Both the position numbers and the translations under genes were made by a program. Of a stretch of 28,666 nucleotides of DNA, positions 1-12,135 are shown one piece after another (position 1 is the first letter of the stretch; each line of letters opens with the position of its first letter). The notes beneath the pieces were generated by a model that was not told the DNA's origin, did no database searches, and worked only from the letters and a program-made list of their open reading frames with translations. Source of the DNA: CASQEL01 sp036655975 (GTDB lineage Bacteria > Desulfobacterota > Desulfovibrionia > Desulfovibrionales > Desulfovibrionaceae); the NCBI GenBank assembly GCA_036655975.1, contig JAVVPD010000023.1, positions 1 through 28,666 of the forward strand, given 5' to 3'.

Positions 1-756
1 GGTGATGCCAATGCCGGTGATTTCGCTGTAGTCTTCGTCAATGAATTCTACATTGTCTTTTACCACATTGGGGGTCATGCCGGTGGAGGACCCCGCACTC
101 ATTTGATTGACCGTGCCTTTTTCGTGCAATTCTGGCGGATAGAAGCCCATTTCCTGGCTGAATATCTTGCGGATTTCACGGGAGATGAGGCCGTTATCTA
201 CCCCAATGGGGCAGGTCTGAGCGCAACGACGGCACAGGTTACAGCGATAGGACAATTCGCCGAGGCGGGCAACGGTTTTCCAGTTCAGGTCTATGTCACC
301 ATAGCGCCATTTGGCAAAAGGTTCTTTTTTGATATATTGCTTGTAAATCCGGCGGAATATTTCCGAACGGAAGTTGGGGCGGTACATGTCGTGGTGGCCG
401 GAGGCTTCGTACAAGTGGCAAGCATCCGAGCAGGAATTACACTGGGCGCAATAGTCCATGCTGGTTTCGAGCATGGGCAGGAAGGTCCAGTTATTGTCCA
501 CCGTAAACAATTTACGCATGCCTTCGAGGAATTTGTTGACCAGTGCTTCTTCTTCGGCAGGTGTTTTGGGTTTGGGAATGTTCAGCACCATCACATCGTC
601 AAGGATGCAGCAGGTATTTTCTTTCTGGGCGTCGGTAAAAGGGGTCCAAGTGTGTTTTTCTTCATCAATAGGCAGATTGGGGATATCGTTGAGCTCAACG
701 GTCGTCATCTGGCCTTCGATACTGGAAAAGTCTTTAAAATCCAAATCTTTTTTCAT
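1..756 (-). CDS. dsrK: Sulfite reduction-associated complex subunit DsrK (HdrD-like Fe-S protein), 3' part beyond window
   Basis: The N-terminal 252 residues are present and the rest lies beyond the left edge. DsrK is the cytoplasmic catalytic-like subunit of the DsrMKJOP membrane complex, related to heterodisulfide reductase HdrD, and is thought to pass electrons from the menaquinone pool toward DsrC trisulfide during sulfite reduction. Two ferredoxin-type [4Fe-4S] motifs are visible: C103-x2-C106-x2-C109-x3-C113 and C172-x2-C175-x2-C178-x3-C182 followed by Pro. The C-terminal CCG-type domains expected for HdrD homologues are outside the window. The ATG at 756 has a GGAG ribosome site about 7 nt upstream. 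dsrM lies 110 bp upstream on the same strand, giving the usual dsrM-dsrK order. Family assignment rests on the paired Fe-S motifs and the neighbouring dsrM. Confidence 0.93.
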   Translation of the reverse strand, partial: MKKDLDFKDFSSIEGQMTTVELNDIPNLPIDEEKHTWTPFTDAQKENTCCILDDVMVLNIPKPKTPAEEEALVNKFLEGMRKLFTVDNNWTFLPMLETSMDYCAQCNSCSDACHLYEASGHHDMYRPNFRSEIFRRIYKQYIKKEPFAKWRYGDIDLNWKTVARLGELSYRCNLCRRCAQTCPIGVDNGLISREIRKIFSQEMGFYPPELHEKGTVNQMSAGSSTGMTPNVVKDNVEFIDEDYSEITGIGIT

Positions 757-866
757 GTTTTTACTCCGCATACAGACGGGAAGGCATAATAACCTTCAAG
801 GCTGTTAGTATGTGCATAATGGTGGCAGTTCTGGGCCTGTAGTACGTGGTAGAGAGACTACAGACC

Positions 867-1789
867 TTATTTGCCGGCGTTAGGGGTGGTTGCCACGTCT
901 ACCCACGACTTTTTGCCGTCGCCAGCGATGTGCGGTGCGGCCCAAGATACGGGGCGACCGAGTTGTTCGTTGACTTTTTTCTGGTTGTTGGTGCTGAAGT
1001 CGGAAGGTTCATCGCCCCACCGAATGTCGTGATAGGTGAAATACTTCATGAACAAGTGCCCCATGTGGGTCATGGGAATCCACACCATCAGGGCAAAGCC
1101 GATCAGCAGGTGCAGCGCGAAGGCGGAGCTTGCTAAGGGGACAAAATTGAAGGTGAGAAGGTTTACCATAAAGGTGCNNNNNNNNNNAACTCAAAAAATG
1201 AGGGATTGGTCACCCATGTAGCAAGGCCCACCAGCGCGTAGGCTACAAAAGCGCCCAAGTTCAAAAAATGTTCGGGGGTGCTGTATTTGGCAAGGCCCGC
1301 ATCGGTAACGCGGCGATGAATAAGGCCGATGCCGCCGCCGATGATGCCGAGCATGCCAATCAGGCTGACAGCGTTGATAACATTGGATAAGAAATTGACA
1401 AAAGCACCATCAACAACGCCACACAGTTGCAAAATGGCGGAGAAAAGTATGATGAAAATACCACCCATCAGCATATACATGCACAAGTGGAAAGGATAAG
1501 TGCGGAACCATAATTTCAGATTGTGTTCAAAGGTGGCATGCAAAAACAGCACTTCTTTGAGCAGAGCGAGTATATCGCCCAACACGTCAACGTGACGGGC
1601 TTTGGTCCACCAGTCGCTTTCTTCCATGAAGCTACCACCGTAGGCGACTTTTTTGCCTTCATGGGCCACGGGATAGAGCTCCCAGCGAACATGGATAGGG
1701 TCTTTAAGGTAACAGCGAACTTTTAAGAAAACCAGTGCAACAAATCCAATGATTGCCGCATAGGCAAGCAAGTAAAACAGGGTCGTCAT
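867..1789 (-). CDS. dsrM: Sulfite reduction-associated complex subunit DsrM (haem b membrane protein), interrupted by an assembly gap
   Basis: DsrM is the NarI-like cytochrome b subunit of DsrMKJOP. It sits in the inner membrane and exchanges electrons with menaquinone. The N-terminal part (about 200 residues from the ATG at 1789) has hydrophobic segments at roughly residues 3-22, 93-117 and 128-155, and a DsrM-like RWELYPV stretch near residue 33. The C-terminal part (867 to about 1177) adds another membrane segment, LLIGFALMVWIPMTHMGHLF, whose histidines could be haem ligands. The two parts are in different frames on either side of ten Ns at 1178-1187. Because such runs are normally placeholders of unknown length, this looks like missing sequence rather than a true frameshift. 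The start is set by GGGAG seven bases upstream. An in-frame ATG at 1828 is rejected because it extends into the leader. Confidence 0.88.
1178..1187. other. Assembly gap (10 Ns) inside dsrM
   Basis: Ten consecutive N bases fall within the dsrM reading frame. The coding frame changes across them, and at this position DsrM should contain membrane-segment residues. The true gap length is therefore unknown, and some dsrM codons are missing from the window. Confidence 0.97.
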
Positions 1790-2073
1790 AGTGTATCTCC
1801 CATGATTCAGGCGATGCTCAAGCATCAAACGGGGTTATGTGTGACAATAAGGGCCCAATGCCATATCGGGCCAGTCACTTCCTCAACGGCGTATAAGACT
1901 GGCACAGAGTGTTGTGCTGTCAACGGTGCTTTGCCGTAATGTCCTCCTCGTGTGTTTTCCCTGTATGTGGCGAAGAGCCGAGCAAAAAGGGAAAGCTCTG
2001 CAGCCGCTACAGCGAATACCCCATAAGGGGAGACAAACAAGATACCATGTGATAGGAATATTTCCTGTTTGTC

Positions 2074-2103
2074 TTTAAATGGTCACAAAAAGCCTGTTGT
2101 CAA
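2074..2103 (-). promoter_or_regulatory. Candidate sigma-70 promoter for dsrMKJOP within the 485-bp rpoC-dsrM spacer
   Basis: On the minus strand a perfect -35 hexamer TTGACA (2098-2103) is followed after 18 nt by TTTAAA (2074-2079, 4 of 6 matches to TATAAT). Transcription would start near 2067, giving a dsrM leader of about 280 nt. The -35 lies inside a palindrome (2092-2108), so binding of a regulator could block it. The 485-bp spacer 1790-2274 holds the rpoC terminator, this promoter candidate and the leader. I see no convincing gene in it. The leader contains a GATGC/GCATC hairpin at about 1813-1826 and an isolated strong Shine-Dalgarno-like GAGGAGG at 1943-1949. The promoter call is a visual match only. 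Confidence 0.4.
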
Positions 2104-2108
2104 CAGGC
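2092..2108. repeat. Perfect palindrome GCCTGTTG-T-CAACAGGC upstream of dsrM (operator or weak terminator)
   Basis: Two 8-bp arms are separated by a single base. As DNA it looks like a regulator operator overlapping the candidate dsrM -35. As minus-strand RNA it could form a 7-bp stem with a 3-nt loop followed by U5 (complement of 2087-2091), which would act as a weak second terminator for read-through from rpoC. The sequence alone does not decide between the two. Confidence 0.55.
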
Positions 2109-2217
2109 ACAAACTGTCTTCACAGGTAACACAAAAAAAAATAAAAGCAAAGGAGGGGAAAGCGTTATTTTACGGAAAAAGTTGCAGATATACTATGACA
2201 TCAGGGAGCTTGGTCAC

Positions 2218-2253
2218 AAAAAAAAGCGCCTTTTACCGTGAGTAAAAGGCACT
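2218..2253 (-). terminator. Intrinsic terminator after rpoC
   Basis: On the minus strand an 11-bp stem (2226-2236 with 2242-2252, one G-U pair) closes a 5-nt loop and is followed by eight U residues (complement of 2218-2225). It begins about 22 nt after the rpoC stop codon. It should end the rpoBC transcript before the dsr operon. Confidence 0.92.
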
Positions 2254-2274
2254 TTGCGAAGCTGGCTGCGCTTT

Positions 2275-6438
<4,164 letters not shown>

Positions 6439-6490
6439 GTGTGTACCTTTTGCTTGGAAGCAGTTTTTATATATCTGTTACCAGAATTCG

Positions 6491-6518
6491 GCCCAACGCT
6501 TTTATAACAGCGTTGGGC
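6491..6518 (-). other. Intercistronic hairpin between rpoB and rpoC
   Basis: The arms GCCCAACGC (6491-6499) and GCGTTGGGC (6510-6518) are perfectly complementary over 9 bp around a 10-nt A/T-rich loop. No U-run follows on the minus strand, so it is not a standard intrinsic terminator. An RNase processing site or mRNA-stabilising element between rpoB and rpoC is the simplest reading. Confidence 0.7.
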
Positions 6519-6538
6519 GCGAACAGTATGCGTAAAGC

Positions 6539-9500
6539 TTATTCGTCCCGCATGTACCCGACACGCTTGGGACGTTTTTTGCCTTCTTCCTGATGCAGGG
6601 TCACGTTCAGGCCGAGGGACATGAGTTCCTTGACCAGTACGTTGAAGGACTCGGGCAGGCCCGCTTCAAGGAAGTTGTCTCCCTTGACAATTTTTTCGTA
6701 CATCTTGACGCGGCCCGTCACATCGTCAGACTTGACGGTGAGGAATTCCTGCAAGAGATAGGCAGCACCGTAGGCTTCCAAAGCCCAAACTTCCATTTCC
6801 CCAAGACGCTGACCCCCAAATTGGGCTTTACCGCCCAAAGGCTGCTGCGTCACAAGAGAGTAGGGGCCCGTGGAACGGGCGTGGATTTTTTCGTCCACCA
6901 AGTGGTGCAATTTCAATATATACATGACCCCTGTGGTCACGCGGTTTTTAAAGCATTCGCCCGTGCGTCCGTCAAACAATTCTGTTTTGCCGTCGTTGGC
7001 AAGGCCAGCTCTTTCAAGCCAGCCCCAGATTTCAGGTTCGGTAGCGCCGTCGAATACCGGTGTTTTAGTAACAATGCCCGTTCTGAGCTTTTTAACCGAA
7101 GCAATGAATTCTTCGTCATCCATACTGTCGATGAGGTCACGAATTTCGGGGGTGCTGTACACGTCTTTGACTTCGTTACGCACGATTTGCAGTGCCGCGC
7201 CAGAATCTAACAGTTCCGCCAGTTGGCGTCCCAGTTCTTTAGCGGCCCACCCGAGGTGGGTTTCCATAATCTGCCCGATGTTCATACGTGAAGGTACGCC
7301 CAAGGGGTTGAGGACGATATCCACGGGGCGACCGTCCTTGAAGAAGGGCATGTCTTCTTCCGGTAAAATGCAGGATACAACCCCTTTGTTCCCGTGACGG
7401 CCCGCCATTTTGTCACCCACGGAAAGTTTCCGCTTTACGGCAATGTGGACTTTGACCATCTTGATAACACCGGGGGGCAGGTCGTCCCCTTCGGTGACTT
7501 TTTCGCGTTTAGAGTCGTAAATGGCCTTCAGATATTCAATCTGATGGTCATAGGCGACAATGGCCTCGGCGACAAGGTCGTTAGTTTCTTTGGTTTTGAA
7601 CAAGCCCGCCAGCTTTTTTACGGGCAGTTCTTGTAACAATTCTTCTGTCAGGGGAGCCCCAGCTTCTGCCAGCACTTCGCCTTTCTTTTTGCCCGCAAGG
7701 GTGGTTGCCAATTGCTTACCAAGGAGATGTCCGCGTAAAGCGGCGCGGGTGGTATCGTTCAGGGCGCGGATATGATCTGTTTCCTTTTGATCCAACACGG
7801 CGCTTTCGTACACTTCAATGGCTCGGGTACGATCGTCTTTTTCGCCGGAACGGCGGTTGAAGACTTTAACGTCGATAATCGTCCCTTCAATGCCCGGGGG
7901 CACTTTGAGCGAGGTATTTTTAACATCGCGGGCCTTTTCACCAAAGATGGCGCGCAACAATTTTTCTTCAGGGGTGAGCTGGGTTTCACCCTTGGGGGTA
8001 ATTTTGCCCACCAGAATATCGTCCGGCTTGACGCTGGCACCGATGCGGATAATCCCGCTTTCGTCCAAGTTGCGGAGCATATCTTCGCCCACGTTGGGAA
8101 TATCGCGGGTGATTTCTTCTGGGCCCAACTTGGTATCACGGGCGACGACTTCAAATTCTTCAATGTGCATGGACGTGAAAATATCTTCCTTGACCATGCG
8201 CTCTGAAATCAGGATGGAGTCTTCGAAGTTATAGCCGCACCAAGGCATGAAGGCGACTACCAAGTTTTTGCCAAGGGCCAGTTCGCCGTCGGAAATACCG
8301 GGGCCGTCCGCCAGAATATCCCCTTTGTGAACGATTTGCCCGGGGGTGCAACTGGGGTGTTGACCAAAGCAAGAGTTTTGGTTTGATTTGTGGAATTTGA
8401 GCAGGTCATAGGAGCGCACACCACCACGTTCAGGGTAGAGCCCCCCTTCATAGGACACGATAATGCGGTCAGCATCGGCATATTCCACCTTGCCGTTGGC
8501 TGGGGCCACAATACACGCGCCGGAGTCACGGGCTACGTCTACTTCCATACCCGTGCCCACAAGGGGTTTTTCTGAGCGCAGCAGGGGCACTGCCTGACGC
8601 TGCATGTTGGAACCCATAAGCGCGCGGTTGGCGTCATCGTGTTCCAAGAAGGGAATAAGCGCTGCGGAAATGGACACCATCTGGCTGGGGGAAACGTCCA
8701 TCAGGGTAACGTCTTCACGGGCGGCGATTTCCACATCGCCCTTGACACGTACGGTAATGAATTCTTCCGTGAACCGGCCTTCAGAATCCAGCTCTGCGTT
8801 GGCCTGGGCGATAATGGCGTCAGACTCACGGGAGGCGTCCAGGTGCACCACCTCGTCGGTCAACTGGGCATTACGGATAACGCGATAGGGCGTTTCAATA
8901 AAGCCGAAGTCGTTGACCTTGGCATAGGTGGTGAGCGACACGATAAGGCCAATGTTGGGCCCTTCCGGAGTTTCAATGGGGCAAATACGTCCGTAGTGCG
9001 AGGTATGCACGTCGCGCACTTCAAAACCGGCGCGTTCTCGGGTCAGACCGCCGGGCCCCAGAGCGGACAAGCGGCGCTTGTGCGTCACTTCCGACAGGGA
9101 ATTGGTCTGATCCATAAATTGCGATAATTGTGAGGTGCCAAAGAATTCTTTCAGCACCGCCGCCACGGGCTTGGGATTAATCAAGTCGTGGGGCATGAGC
9201 GTGGATACTTCCTGCAGGCTCATGCGTTCCTTAATGGCGCGTTCCATACGCACCAAGCCAATGCGGTATTGGTTCTCCACCAGTTCGCCCACCAAACGCA
9301 CCCGACGATTGCCCAAATGGTCAATATCGTCGGCGGGGCCGTGGCTGTCCTTCAATTGTACCAGCACCTTAATAGCGGTGAGGATATCATTGTCGGTGAG
9401 GGTTCGAGCGTCACAATCGGTGAGCTCCAGACGTTGGTTGAGCTTATACCGACCCACCGGGGACAGGTCGTAATAATCCCCGTTGCGGAACAGATTGTCA

Positions 9501-10654
9501 AAAAAGGTATTGGCGATTTCCGGCGTGGGCGGCGAAGAGGGCCGTAAACGACGGTAAATTTCTTCCTGCGCCTTCTGCATGTCGGGCATCCGATCCTGCA
9601 CCAAGGTATCACGGATGGATGATGAGGTATCTATGCCCTTGGTGTGCAGCACGGGAACGCGGGTAATGCCCGCTTCGCGCATGCGTTCCACGAGAGCCGG
9701 AATTATTTCGTCTGCGGCTTCGGCCAGCACTTCACCGGTGTTCTCGTCGACGATATCTTCGGCCAAATACAGTGAATCCAAGGTTTCAGGAGCCACTTCA
9801 ATGGCTTCGGTGCCGGTTTCCACCAATTGGCGCCACGCACGTTTGGTTATGGGCTTGCCAGCTTTAACCAATATGGTGCCCTTGGCATCCTGAATATCTG
9901 CAAAGGCGTTGTCCTTACGGAACAAATCCTTGGTGACTTCCCACTCTACGCGGCCGTCAGCAGCTAAACGGTAATGTTCTCGGGTATAAAAATAATCGAG
10001 AATTTCCGTTTTGCTCATGCCCATGGCCTTGAACAGAATGGTGGCGGGCATTTTGCGGCGGCGGTCAATACGCACGTACAAAATATCTTTATGGTCAAAG
10101 TCAAAGTCAAGCCAAGAACCGCGCATGGGGATAACGCGGCAGGAATAGAGCACCTTGCGGCTGGTGTGGGTTTTGCCGCCATCGTGTTCGAAGATGATGC
10201 CGGGTGAGCGCTGCAACTGGTTGACAATAACGCGCTCGGTGCCGTTGATGATAAAGGTACCCTTTTCAGTCATCAGCGGCAGGGTGCCAAAATAAATATC
10301 CTGTTCCTTGATGTCTCGGATGGTGCGATTTCCCGACGTTTCGTCTACATCATAGACGACAAGGCGAACCTTAATACGCACGGGGGCTTCATAGGTAAGA
10401 CCTTTGGAAATGCATTCTGCTTGGTCGTACTTGGGTTCTCCAATATCGTAGCTGACAAATTCCAGACTTGCCGTACGATTAAAATCTTCAATGGGGAAAA
10501 CAGTACGAAAAACTCCTTCAAGTCCTTCATCGGGGCGCAATTCGTCAGCGCCTTCTTGTAAAAATTTACTGTAGGAATCAATCTGGAGGTTTAGCAGGTG
10601 CGGAATGGGGAGGGTAACTTTGATTTTACCGAACTGCTTGGTGATCTGGCCCAT
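6539..10654 (-). CDS. rpoB: DNA-directed RNA polymerase beta subunit
   Basis: RpoB (1371 residues from the chosen start) is the second large subunit of core RNA polymerase and carries the rifampicin pocket and part of the active centre. Family hallmarks are the opening GQITKQFGKIKVTLPIPHLL, the fork region SQFMDQTNSLSEVTHKRRLS around residues 511-530, GLTRERAGFEVRDV, and the C-terminal GKAQFGGQRLGEMEVWALEA that contacts RpoC. The ATG at 10654 is chosen because GAGG lies six bases upstream and it gives the family-typical MGQ start. A TTG four codons earlier has no such support. The gene is separated from rplL by 509 bp holding a terminator and a promoter candidate. Compared with E. coli from memory, Ser replaces Pro520 and Thr replaces Pro552, while D516, H526, R529, S531 and I572 equivalents are kept. 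Confidence 0.99.
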   Translation of the reverse strand: MGQITKQFGKIKVTLPIPHLLNLQIDSYSKFLQEGADELRPDEGLEGVFRTVFPIEDFNRTASLEFVSYDIGEPKYDQAECISKGLTYEAPVRIKVRLVVYDVDETSGNRTIRDIKEQDIYFGTLPLMTEKGTFIINGTERVIVNQLQRSPGIIFEHDGGKTHTSRKVLYSCRVIPMRGSWLDFDFDHKDILYVRIDRRRKMPATILFKAMGMSKTEILDYFYTREHYRLAADGRVEWEVTKDLFRKDNAFADIQDAKGTILVKAGKPITKRAWRQLVETGTEAIEVAPETLDSLYLAEDIVDENTGEVLAEAADEIIPALVERMREAGITRVPVLHTKGIDTSSSIRDTLVQDRMPDMQKAQEEIYRRLRPSSPPTPEIANTFFDNLFRNGDYYDLSPVGRYKLNQRLELTDCDARTLTDNDILTAIKVLVQLKDSHGPADDIDHLGNRRVRLVGELVENQYRIGLVRMERAIKERMSLQEVSTLMPHDLINPKPVAAVLKEFFGTSQLSQFMDQTNSLSEVTHKRRLSALGPGGLTRERAGFEVRDVHTSHYGRICPIETPEGPNIGLIVSLTTYAKVNDFGFIETPYRVIRNAQLTDEVVHLDASRESDAIIAQANAELDSEGRFTEEFITVRVKGDVEIAAREDVTLMDVSPSQMVSISAALIPFLEHDDANRALMGSNMQRQAVPLLRSEKPLVGTGMEVDVARDSGACIVAPANGKVEYADADRIIVSYEGGLYPERGGVRSYDLLKFHKSNQNSCFGQHPSCTPGQIVHKGDILADGPGISDGELALGKNLVVAFMPWCGYNFEDSILISERMVKEDIFTSMHIEEFEVVARDTKLGPEEITRDIPNVGEDMLRNLDESGIIRIGASVKPDDILVGKITPKGETQLTPEEKLLRAIFGEKARDVKNTSLKVPPGIEGTIIDVKVFNRRSGEKDDRTRAIEVYESAVLDQKETDHIRALNDTTRAALRGHLLGKQLATTLAGKKKGEVLAEAGAPLTEELLQELPVKKLAGLFKTKETNDLVAEAIVAYDHQIEYLKAIYDSKREKVTEGDDLPPGVIKMVKVHIAVKRKLSVGDKMAGRHGNKGVVSCILPEEDMPFFKDGRPVDIVLNPLGVPSRMNIGQIMETHLGWAAKELGRQLAELLDSGAALQIVRNEVKDVYSTPEIRDLIDSMDDEEFIASVKKLRTGIVTKTPVFDGATEPEIWGWLERAGLANDGKTELFDGRTGECFKNRVTTGVMYILKLHHLVDEKIHARSTGPYSLVTQQPLGGKAQFGGQRLGEMEVWALEAYGAAYLLQEFLTVKSDDVTGRVKMYEKIVKGDNFLEAGLPESFNVLVKELMSLGLNVTLHQEEGKKRPKRVGYMRDE

Positions 10655-10721
10655 TGGGTACCTCAAGGAGTAGTAACGTCCCTTCCACGGTGCTGTGAAA
10701 AAAACGTTGTTATATCAAAAT

Positions 10722-10741
10722 CTTGCCATAATACTGGCAAG
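10722..10741. repeat. Inverted repeat CTTGCCA-n6-TGGCAAG in the rpoB leader
   Basis: Perfect 7-bp arms (10722-10728 and 10735-10741) flank TAATAC, about 68 nt before the rpoB start. As RNA it forms a 7-bp stem with a 6-nt loop. As DNA it resembles an operator whose centre reads GTATTA on the minus strand, overlapping a TATTAT hexamer. No regulator is identifiable. Confidence 0.6.
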
Positions 10742-10895
10742 TATCATCACGCATTTAAGGCAACAAAAGCCCATCCCTACTGTGGGTAAATAGGGTCATG
10801 GGCATTGCCGCTCATTACGGTTTCTGCTAATTTTTATAATAAGATATAGTAATTTTCAGAATTTCCGTCCTTCCGTGCTCCGTATTGAATTTGAA

Positions 10896-10924
10896 ATACT
10901 AAGCGCATATTTCTTTTTTGGCAA
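10896..10924 (-). promoter_or_regulatory. Candidate sigma-70 promoter for rpoBC
   Basis: On the minus strand TTGCCA (10919-10924, 5 of 6 to consensus) is followed after exactly 17 nt by TAGTAT (10896-10901, 4 of 6), in A/T-rich DNA. It lies downstream of the rplL terminator and would give an rpoB leader of roughly 235 nt. The 509-bp spacer 10655-11163 otherwise contains the terminator at 11112-11140 and the inverted repeat at 10722-10741. I see no gene in it. Confidence 0.45.
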
Positions 10925-11111
10925 GACAAAAAAACAGGATTTTTACGGGAGAGTTTTATGAATGTATCTTGACTTGTCATTTTTCTAAGCTTGCGTTTAC
11001 GTGTTCTAGATATGAACCACGCTGCATTATGTCAATGCTTTTGTTCAAAATTATACCCAACTCGGAAAGATTTCTACGGTGTGGGCTGTTTTCCCCTGCG
11101 GAGTTGCAAAC

Positions 11112-11140
11112 AAAAAAAAAGGCGAACCCGAAAGTCCGCC
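11112..11140 (-). terminator. Intrinsic terminator after rplL
   Basis: On the minus strand GGCGGAC pairs with GTTCGCC (7 bp with one G-U) around a 6-nt loop, followed by nine U residues (complement of 11112-11120). It begins 23 nt after the rplL stop. It would end or attenuate the ribosomal-protein transcript before rpoB, comparable in role to the rplL-rpoB attenuator of E. coli. Confidence 0.9.
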
Positions 11141-11163
11141 TTTCCACTGTAACGTTGCTACGC

Positions 11164-11544
11164 TTACTTGATTTCGGCAACAGCCCCGGCTTCGGTCAGC
11201 TGCTTTTTGGCTTCTTCGGCTTCTTCTTTGCTCACGCCTTCTTTCAGTGTGGAAGGAGCGCCGTCCACTTTGTCCTTGGCTTCTTTCAGGCCCAAGCTGG
11301 TCAGGGCACGCACAACTTTGATAACGCCGATTTTGTTAGCGCCGGCTTCTTTCAGCACAACGTCAAATTCGGTCTTTTCTTCCACTTCAGCGGCGGCAGC
11401 AGCAGGAGCAGCCATCATCATGGCGGCGGCAGGTGCTGCCGCAGATACGCCGAACTTTTCTTCCAGTTCTTTGATGAACTCAGACAGTTCGAGTACAGTC
11501 ATATTAGAGATAAATTCAACAACTTGTTCTTTAGTAGCAGACAT
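11164..11544 (-). CDS. rplL: 50S ribosomal protein L7/L12
   Basis: The 126-residue protein is the flexible stalk of the large subunit that recruits translational GTPases such as the EF-Tu encoded nearby. It shows the three usual parts: an N-terminal helical dimerisation domain (about 1-35), an Ala-rich hinge (about 34-52, AAAPAAAMMMAAPAAAAA) and the conserved C-terminal domain (about 58-126, with EFDVVLKEAGANKIGVIKVVR). AGGAG precedes the ATG by 6 nt. It follows rplJ after 69 bp in the same operon, and a strong terminator lies right behind it. Confidence 0.98.
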   Translation of the reverse strand: MSATKEQVVEFISNMTVLELSEFIKELEEKFGVSAAAPAAAMMMAAPAAAAAEVEEKTEFDVVLKEAGANKIGVIKVVRALTSLGLKEAKDKVDGAPSTLKEGVSKEEAEEAKKQLTEAGAVAEIK

Positions 11545-11613
11545 GGTGATCTCCTGAAAATCTTTGGCTTAATGTTGACGTTGCAATTTGCGCGGAAATT
11601 CTGTTACCAGAAA

Positions 11614-12135
11614 TTACGCAGCGGACTTCTTTTCTTCTATGGCTTTAAGCGCATAGAGCATGCCGCGAATCATGTTGGCAAAGAGCGACACAAAGTTGGT
11701 CGGCACAGCATTCATCGTTCCCAAAACCTGACCCAGCAATTGTTCCTTGCTGGGCAGTTTTGCCAGACTGTCCACTTGTTGGGCGGACATAAATTTGCCT
11801 TCAAGGCTGCCTTCGCGAACCTTAAAAACTTTGCTGGTTTTGGCAAAATCACTCAAAGCTTTAGCCAATGCCACGGGGTCTTGATGACCGAAAGCAACGG
11901 CAGTGTTGTCTTTGAATAATTCTTTGATGGTGTCGTGCGTCCCGCCGGTGAAAGCGATACGTCCCAAGGTGTTTTTGACGACTAAATACTCGCCACCTGC
12001 ATCATGCAGAGTAACCCTAAGGCGCGTCAGCTCTTCCACAGACATACCCTTGAAGTCGGTCAGTACCGTAAGAGAAGCTGAGTCGGCTTTGGCCTTAACG
12101 GCTTCAATTATGACGGCTTTTTCAGACCTGTTCAC
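11614..12135 (-). CDS. rplJ: 50S ribosomal protein L10
   Basis: L10 anchors L7/L12 dimers to 23S rRNA and, as the L10-L12 complex, usually represses its own mRNA. I chose the GTG at 12135 (173 aa, protein start MNRSEKAVIIEAVKAKA) because GAGGAG lies six bases upstream and 173 aa is typical of the family. An in-frame ATG at 12192 adds 19 residues of unrelated sequence and lies within a leader hairpin. Typical features are TVLTDFKGMSVEELTRLR near residues 23-40, YLVVKNTLGRIA, and the Ala/Lys-rich C-terminus that binds L12. An L10 leader candidate lies directly upstream. Confidence 0.97.
   Translation of the reverse strand: MNRSEKAVIIEAVKAKADSASLTVLTDFKGMSVEELTRLRVTLHDAGGEYLVVKNTLGRIAFTGGTHDTIKELFKDNTAVAFGHQDPVALAKALSDFAKTSKVFKVREGSLEGKFMSAQQVDSLAKLPSKEQLLGQVLGTMNAVPTNFVSLFANMIRGMLYALKAIEEKKSAA

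Noticed and set aside
103..789. Open frame of 228 codons opposite dsrK
   Set aside because: It is a shadow of the dsrK reading frame. The minus-strand protein has two clear Fe-S motifs and a good ribosome site.
1918..1923. Second perfect TTGACA hexamer in the dsrM leader
   Set aside because: No acceptable -10 hexamer lies 16-18 nt downstream on the minus strand. The nearest TATAC-like element is 22 nt away.
1825..2040. Possible 71-codon gene in the rpoC-dsrM spacer (minus strand)
   Set aside because: It begins with TTG without a ribosome site, has no recognisable domain, and runs through the predicted dsrM leader.
10918..11919. Open frame of 333 codons on the plus strand through the rpoB leader, rplL and rplJ
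   Set aside because: Most of it is antisense to rplL and rplJ, it reads through the terminator hairpin, and the protein is Phe/His-rich without family features.
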